Shown one piece after another: positions 42,322 to 46,844 of a stretch of 46,844 nucleotides of DNA. Position 1 is the first letter of the stretch; the number at the start of each line of letters is the position of its first letter. The stretch comes from Planctomycetota bacterium (lineage in GTDB: Bacteria; Planctomycetota; GCA-002687715; DRQF01): positions 1 through 46,844 of the forward strand of contig DRQF01000096.1 in assembly GCA_011369445.1 (NCBI GenBank). Direction: 5' to 3'. Below the pieces are notes generated by a model. The model searched no databases. It was not told the DNA's origin and was given only the letters and a program-made list of their open reading frames with translations. A program made the translations under genes and the position numbers.

Positions 42322-43623
42322 TTGAAACCCGTTGTCATTCTCTCACTGTTCCTCGCTCTCGGACCCAACGGCATCCGAGGCCAGGACAAACCCGTCGTCT
42401 TCACGGGCGCTCGCATCCTCCCCATCACGGGCCCTCCCATCGAGAACGGAGTCCTCATCATCCAGGGCGGAAAGATCGTCCAGGTGGGCCCTTTGGAGGA
42501 CGCGAACATCCCTTCCGACGCGACGCGACATGAGGTCACCGGTGTCATCATGCCGGGTCTCGTCGACACGCACAGCCATATCGGGGGACCCTCGGGCGGA
42601 GACGGCTCTCAACCCATTCAGCCGGAGTGTCGTGTCCTCGATTCCATCAATGTTCACGACCCGTCGATTCAAAAAGCCCAGGCGGGCGGCCTCACGACGG
42701 TGAACGTCATGCCTGGATCGGGACACCTGAGTTCCGGGCAGACGGTCTACATCAAGCTGAGAGACGGCGAGAGCATCGAGGACCTCCTCATCCGCGACGA
42801 CAAAGGGAGAGGCTTGGGGGGGCTCAAAATGGCGAACGGCACCAATTCCCAGAGGAAGCCGCCGTTTCCGGGCACCCGCGGCAAGTCGGCCGCTCTGGTC
42901 CGACAAGCGTACATCGATGCGCTGGCTTATGGGGAGAAACTCCGCGCGGCGGCCGATGACGTCTCCAAGAGACCGAAACGAGACCTGAGACTCGAAGCTC
43001 TCCTCGAAGTCCTGAAGGGGCGCCGCGTCGTCCACCACCACACGCACCGTGCCGACGATATAGCCACCGTGCTCCGCATCGCGAAGGAGTTCGGGTTTCG
43101 CGTCGTACTCCATCACGTCAGCGAGGGATGGAAGGTCGCGAAGCAAATCGCCGAGGCCAAGGTTCCCTGCTCCGTCATCCTCCTGGACAGTCCCGGCGGC
43201 AAACTCGAAGCCATCGGGCTCAGGGCCGAGACGGCGGGCATCCTCGAGCGCGCGGGAGTGGACGTCTCGATTCATACCGACGACCCGATCACGGACTCCC
43301 GCCTCTTCCTGCGCTCTGGAGCTCTTGCCGTCCGAGCCGGCATGACGCGCAAGGGAGCCCTGGCGGCGCTTACGATCGCCGGTGCACGAGCCCTCGACCT
43401 CGACAAGAGGATCGGTAGCCTCGAACCGGGAAAAGACGCCGACTTCATTCTCCTCTCCGGCGACCCGTTCAGCGTCAAGACCAAAGTCATGGCGACCTGG
43501 GTCGAGGGCCGCAAGGTCTTCGACCGCAGCGATCCCAAGGACCGTCTTTGGGCCGTCGGCGGGTGGGGCGCCAGCCAGGGACAGGTATTCGAACTCGGAT
43601 GTTTGACGGGAGAGATCAAGTGA
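42322..43623 (+). CDS. Secreted metal-dependent amidohydrolase (imidazolonepropionase-like)
   Basis: A 433-residue exported enzyme (signal peptide about 1-20, ending 'NGIRG'). TTG 42322 with GGAG seven bases upstream is the best start; no nearby ATG gives the signal sequence. The amidohydrolase metal site is intact: 'VDTHSHIGG' (His84, His86), 'HHHTHR' (238-243), 'LHHVSEG' (His264, His265) and 'HTDDP' (His318, Asp320). The flanking domain strands 'GARILPITG..IENG' and 'GSLEPGKDADFILLSGDPF' are typical of the family. Substrate unknown; secreted relatives often act on cyclic peptides or amides. The stop overlaps the next start (TGATG). Confidence 0.9.
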   Translation: MKPVVILSLFLALGPNGIRGQDKPVVFTGARILPITGPPIENGVLIIQGGKIVQVGPLEDANIPSDATRHEVTGVIMPGLVDTHSHIGGPSGGDGSQPIQPECRVLDSINVHDPSIQKAQAGGLTTVNVMPGSGHLSSGQTVYIKLRDGESIEDLLIRDDKGRGLGGLKMANGTNSQRKPPFPGTRGKSAALVRQAYIDALAYGEKLRAAADDVSKRPKRDLRLEALLEVLKGRRVVHHHTHRADDIATVLRIAKEFGFRVVLHHVSEGWKVAKQIAEAKVPCSVILLDSPGGKLEAIGLRAETAGILERAGVDVSIHTDDPITDSRLFLRSGALAVRAGMTRKGALAALTIAGARALDLDKRIGSLEPGKDADFILLSGDPFSVKTKVMATWVEGRKVFDRSDPKDRLWAVGGWGASQGQVFELGCLTGEIK

Positions 43624-44843
43624 TGCCTCGCAGGACGATCTCCATGTTGGTTGGGCTGCATGTCCTTCTCGCCAGCGTCCTCGCCGGGCAGAGCCTGGCC
43701 GTGAAGGCGGCTCGCGTCCACACGGTCTCCGGCCAGGCCATCGAGAACGGCGTCATCGTCGTGCGCGACGGGAAGATCGCCGCGATCGGCCCCGCTGCCA
43801 GCACACCGATTCCCGCGGGTCTCCAGGTCCTCGAGGCGTCCATCGCCACGCCGGGCCTCATCGACGCCCACAGCGTGGCCGGGCTGGCCGGATGGCTCAA
43901 CCAGCCCCACGACTCGGATCAACACGAAGCGGACCCGGCCATCCAGCCGGAGCTTCGCGCCCTGGATGCCTTCAATTCCCACGAACCGCTCATCGCTTGG
44001 TTGCGCACTCACGGCATCACGACGATCCACACGGGATTCGATACCCGAGGATTGATCTCGGGAACGAGCGTGCTTCTCAAAACGCGAGAGGCCCCCCTCC
44101 CCGAAGTGGTTCTGAAACCCCGGGCGATGGTCTTGGCCAGTCTCTCCGACGGCGCCCGCGCGTCCGGAGGAAAGTCACCCGGCACCAAGGCCAAGATGGC
44201 CGCGATGATCCGCCAAGCCCTCATTGAGGCGCAGGAGTATGCGGCCAAACGCTCCCTCGACGATGCGGCCCAACGGCCTACCCGCAGTCTTCGCAAGGAA
44301 GCCCTCGCCGACGTGCTGGCCGGAAAGCGACCTCTGCTCATGACGGCCGAACGCGACCGGGACATCCGAACCGCCCTCCGGCTTCAGAAGGAATTCGGGT
44401 TCCGCTTGGTTCTCGACGGCGGAGCCGAGATCTATCGCGCCCTCGACGTCGTATCCACGGCCGGGGTCCCGGTCATCATTCATCCGACGATGGCCCGCAG
44501 TCAAGGTGAACGTGAGAACCTCTCCCTCGAGACCGCGGGAAAGCTGAGGGCGAAGGACATCCTCTTCGCCTTCCAAAGCGGGTATGAATCCTACGTGCCG
44601 AAGACCCGCGTCGTTCTCTTCGAAGCGGCCGTGGCGGCCGCCAACGGGCTGCCCCCCGACGGGGCGCTTCGCGCCCTCACCCTCGACGCCGCGCGGCTGC
44701 TTGGAGTCGAGAAACGGGTGGGCTCCCTAGATGTCGGGAAGGATGCGGACATCGTCTTGTTCGACGGCGACCCCTTCGAGTACACGACTCATGTCGTCGG
44801 CGTGGTCATCGATGGGCGCATCGTGAGCCGCACGACGCGATGA
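43623..44843 (+). CDS. Amidohydrolase paralogue that has lost its metal ligands (secreted)
   Basis: A 406-residue protein with a signal peptide (about 1-26). It aligns along its length with the protein before it, sharing the flanking strands ('V.DGKI.AIGP', 'GSLDVGKDADIVLFDGDPF'), but each metal site is altered: HSH is HSV (His83, Val85), HHHTH is LMTAE (239-243), the H264 position is Asp in 'LVLDGGAE', and HTDDP is QSGYES. It should not bind the catalytic zinc or nickel pair. A partner role, perhaps forming a heteromer with its neighbour, is the simplest inference. The ATG at 43623 overlaps the preceding stop by one base. Confidence 0.88.
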   Translation: MPRRTISMLVGLHVLLASVLAGQSLAVKAARVHTVSGQAIENGVIVVRDGKIAAIGPAASTPIPAGLQVLEASIATPGLIDAHSVAGLAGWLNQPHDSDQHEADPAIQPELRALDAFNSHEPLIAWLRTHGITTIHTGFDTRGLISGTSVLLKTREAPLPEVVLKPRAMVLASLSDGARASGGKSPGTKAKMAAMIRQALIEAQEYAAKRSLDDAAQRPTRSLRKEALADVLAGKRPLLMTAERDRDIRTALRLQKEFGFRLVLDGGAEIYRALDVVSTAGVPVIIHPTMARSQGERENLSLETAGKLRAKDILFAFQSGYESYVPKTRVVLFEAAVAAANGLPPDGALRALTLDAARLLGVEKRVGSLDVGKDADIVLFDGDPFEYTTHVVGVVIDGRIVSRTTR

Positions 44844-45418
44844 CCCTCGGCCTGGCAAGCATGACCGAAGCCTCGTGGACGAAGCGAGCCCTCGCCGATC
44901 TTGAGGAGATCCTGGTGGATCACGCCCACTGCGAGAAGAAGGCCGCGAGCACCGCCCTGAGTCTCGTGTTCAAGTACATGGAGCACTCCCATTTCCTTCC
45001 CGTGCTGAGCGCCCTCGCACGAGAGGAATTGAGACATTTCGAGCAGGTGCTTCAGCACTTGGCTGCGCGGGACATCCCCTTCCGCAGACAAAAGCCCTCC
45101 CCTTACGCAGGGAGGCTCATGGAAGCCTGCCGCAAGGATGAGCCCGATCGCCTTCTCGACGTCCTCATCGTCTGCTCGTTGATCGAGGCCCGAAGTCTCG
45201 AGCGCATGGGAATCCTCCGGGACGCCGTCGACGATCCGGAGCTCTCCCGATTCTACGGGAACCTCCTGGCGAGCGAAGCCCGACACCGCGCCGCCTATCT
45301 GGATCTCGCCCGGAGCGTCTTTCCGTCGGAAGTCGTCGCGCACCGGCACGGCGAGCTCGCCCGACACGAAGCCCGCGTGATCGCGGAAGCTCCTCCGTGG
45401 CCCCGCATGCATTGCTAG
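44840..45418 (+). CDS. miaE: tRNA-(ms2io6A)-hydroxylase, MiaE-type diiron protein
   Basis: A 192-residue ferritin-like protein. The diiron ligands are visible: Glu32 in 'DHAHCEKKAAS', Glu63 and His66 in 'REELRHFEQV', Glu116 in 'LIEARSLER', and Glu146 with His149 in 'ASEARHRAAY'. These blocks follow MiaE, which hydroxylates the isopentenyl group of 2-methylthio-isopentenyladenosine at tRNA position 37 with O2. Length (about 190-200) fits. The start overlaps the previous stop (ATGA), although no functional link with amidohydrolases is known to me. A miaA/miaB pair elsewhere in the genome would support the name. Confidence 0.9.
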   Translation: MTLGLASMTEASWTKRALADLEEILVDHAHCEKKAASTALSLVFKYMEHSHFLPVLSALAREELRHFEQVLQHLAARDIPFRRQKPSPYAGRLMEACRKDEPDRLLDVLIVCSLIEARSLERMGILRDAVDDPELSRFYGNLLASEARHRAAYLDLARSVFPSEVVAHRHGELARHEARVIAEAPPWPRMHC

Positions 45419-45419
45419 G

Positions 45420-46844
45420 TCACGCCCGAGAATAGCCGAGCAGCCGCTCCGCCAAGACCTCCCATTGCTCGGGACGCTCGCCGTGGGTGAGCAACTGCGC
45501 GACGGACGGCGGTGCCAAAGCGAGATCACGGTCGTCCCGCATCGCGCAGACGAGCAGGCGGCCCGGAACCGCCCGCCCCAGCCGTCGGAGAAGCTCCCGT
45601 TGAGATCGATCTTCCGCTGCGTTCCGGGGACAGAAGAGAACGTGATCGCTCTCCATCACCCCGGCAAGACATCGCTCGATGTCTTCCCCGCCCGCACGGG
45701 GAGGAAGCAGAACATCCGTGGCGCCCCTCCCCGCCATCTCCCGCCAACGCCGAAAGAAGGCCGTGGGAGCCTTGTCCCCGGGTGTCTCCTCCAGGCCCTC
45801 CGACGCCGAGACCTGTCCCACGCGAATCACGGCGAGCCGTGAACCGGGCGCAAGCGGCAACAGATGCGCCGGATCGGCGACGACCCGGAGGGCCGCCCGA
45901 GCGATACGCCGGGACAACGCCTCACCGTCGGGTGCTGGCACACCGGGGCGGTGAGACGACGCCAAAGCCTCGATCCTCGCCACGCTGGCCGCATGCTCTT
46001 GCGCGTCCAGATCGCCGTGCCGCAAAGCCGCGTCCAAGGCCCGGGCGGCTTCCCGCTGCAACCCACGGGTGTGGCACACCGGCAACAGGTCGTGCCCGGC
46101 CCGCGCGGCGTCGACCACGGCCTTTACGGTCCCGCCACGACACAGGGCCGCCCCCCCCATCTCCAGGCAATCGGCGAGGATGAGCCCAGCGAAACCCCAT
46201 GCCCCCCGCAGACGGTCATGAACCTCCCTGCGGGACCCGGTGATCCACTCTCCGCCTCTCCCCGGAGTCACGAGATGGGTGGTCATCAGCGCCGCCGGCG
46301 CGATGCCCTCGATGAGGCGATGAAAGACCTCACGCCCCTCCTCGAATTCGGGCTCCCGTTCCTCGGGAATCCGAGGCAGCTCGCCATGGGGGTCGGCAGC
46401 GGCCACGCCGAGGCCGGGATAGTGCTTGATGCAGCCCGCGATGCCGCCGTCCCGCTGGCCCGCAAGAAACGCCCCAGCCAGTCGCACCACCAGATCCGGG
46501 TCGCTGCCGAAGGACCTGAGTTCCAGACCCGTGCGGCTTTGTTCGTGAAACAGATCCACCACGGGGGCCAGATTGAGATCGATCCCCATCCGCGAGAGAT
46601 CCCACCCGATGGCCTGTCCGACCTGCCGGGCGAGACGACCAGCCAGGTTGGCCGGAAGGGCGCCAAGCGCCCGCGCTCCGGGCGAGACGAAGGCCCCCTG
46701 TTCGATGCGGTTGACGGCCCCTCCCTCTTGATCGACGGCAATGAGCAGGGGCCACGGAACGAGGCCGCGAATCTCCGCCACCAGGTCTCGCACCTGATTC
46801 GCATCCTGTACGTTGCGCCCGAAGAGGATGACGCTTCGTGCCTC
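45420..46844 (-). CDS. Glycoside hydrolase family 3, NagZ-like beta-N-acetylhexosaminidase (5' partial)
   Basis: The frame is open to the last base of the window, so the start lies beyond it; 474 residues are visible. Upstream of the apparent GTG at 46793 the frame still encodes family sequence ('VILFGRNV'), proving truncation. Blocks: 'VDQEGGAVNR', 'NLAPVVDL', 'CIKHYPGLGVAAADPHGELP' (the His of the 'D-x-H' acid-base pair), 'LMTTHLV', and 'LILADCLEM' with the nucleophile Asp. NagZ removes beta-1,4-linked N-acetylglucosamine from peptidoglycan fragments. The C-terminal 150 residues form an extra domain found in larger GH3 members. No signal sequence can be judged. It converges with the MiaE gene one base away. 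Confidence 0.9.
   Translation of the reverse strand, partial: EARSVILFGRNVQDANQVRDLVAEIRGLVPWPLLIAVDQEGGAVNRIEQGAFVSPGARALGALPANLAGRLARQVGQAIGWDLSRMGIDLNLAPVVDLFHEQSRTGLELRSFGSDPDLVVRLAGAFLAGQRDGGIAGCIKHYPGLGVAAADPHGELPRIPEEREPEFEEGREVFHRLIEGIAPAALMTTHLVTPGRGGEWITGSRREVHDRLRGAWGFAGLILADCLEMGGAALCRGGTVKAVVDAARAGHDLLPVCHTRGLQREAARALDAALRHGDLDAQEHAASVARIEALASSHRPGVPAPDGEALSRRIARAALRVVADPAHLLPLAPGSRLAVIRVGQVSASEGLEETPGDKAPTAFFRRWREMAGRGATDVLLPPRAGGEDIERCLAGVMESDHVLFCPRNAAEDRSQRELLRRLGRAVPGRLLVCAMRDDRDLALAPPSVAQLLTHGERPEQWEVLAERLLGYSRA

Noticed and set aside
1-46844. tRNA, rRNA, CRISPR, insertion sequence or prophage features
   Set aside because: Scanning the gaps by eye showed no cloverleaf-like repeats, direct-repeat arrays, transposase domains or terminal inverted repeats. 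A tRNA scanner was not available.

Overview
This is a gene-dense, GC-rich (roughly 60-65 %) bacterial window of 46.8 kb. I count 38 protein-coding genes, two of them cut by the window edges, and no gene-free stretch over 300 bases; the longest gap, about 230 bases at 27503-27735, itself holds a candidate 54-residue membrane protein. I saw no rRNA, tRNA, CRISPR array, insertion sequence or prophage. The gene content (secreted and lipid-anchored proteins, multiheme cytochromes, a DUF1573 protein, HEAT-repeat, FG-GAP and sulfatase-fold proteins, a formylglycine-generating-enzyme-like protein, a tricorn-type protease, MBOAT/SGNH acyl transfer) suggests an environmental Gram-negative, most likely Planctomycetota or a relative. 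That assignment is an inference. TGA is a normal stop codon here: many genes are joined by ATGA or GTGA overlaps.

Layout. 1-882 (+) is the 3' end of a protein with tandem carboxypeptidase-regulatory-like repeats. 901-8666 (-) is one operon read right to left: a solute-binding protein with a C-terminal membrane anchor, a fused double permease and an ATPase (ferric-iron-type ABC importer), a five-heme cytochrome c, a HEAT-repeat lipoprotein and an FG-GAP protein. 8822-13785 (-) holds a small secreted protein, a TMTC-like membrane protein with TPRs, a DUF1573 protein and a four-heme lipoprotein. 13985-18847 (-) is a signalling operon: NUDIX hydrolase, ABC_sub_bind sensor protein, histidine kinase, sigma-54-type response regulator with a non-standard GAFTGA loop, and an arsenate-reductase-like protein. 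18960-20689 holds a small secreted protein and an AlaA-type aminotransferase. 20829-26213 (+) couples an AlgI-like MBOAT acyltransferase, a 1010-residue protein with two SGNH-like domains and a homocysteine S-methyltransferase. 26300-28809 holds a membrane protein with a duplicated domain, the 54-residue ORF and a YaeI-like phosphoesterase.

28997-33631 (+) carries the most striking signal. A secreted protein gene has an in-frame TGA at codon 350, directly after a Cys codon. The same frame continues for 54 sense codons to a second TGA, followed at once by a strong intrinsic terminator. A seven-pair hairpin with a G in its apical loop lies at the distance from the TGA expected of a bacterial SECIS element, so this is a candidate selenoprotein with a vicinal Cys-Sec pair. 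A tricorn-type protease gene follows.

The rest. 33645-35581 (-) pairs a glutamine/methionine-type transaminase with an omega-amidase. 35682-38322 (+) holds a methyltransferase, a ChbG/YdjC deacetylase and a GT4 glycosyltransferase. 38285-42132 (-) pairs an alkaline-phosphatase-superfamily membrane enzyme lacking the sulfatase Cys with an FGE-like protein lacking the FGE cysteines. 42322-45418 (+) holds an amidohydrolase, a paralogue that has lost its metal ligands, and a MiaE-type tRNA hydroxylase. 45420-46844 (-) is a NagZ-like family 3 glycosidase cut by the window end.
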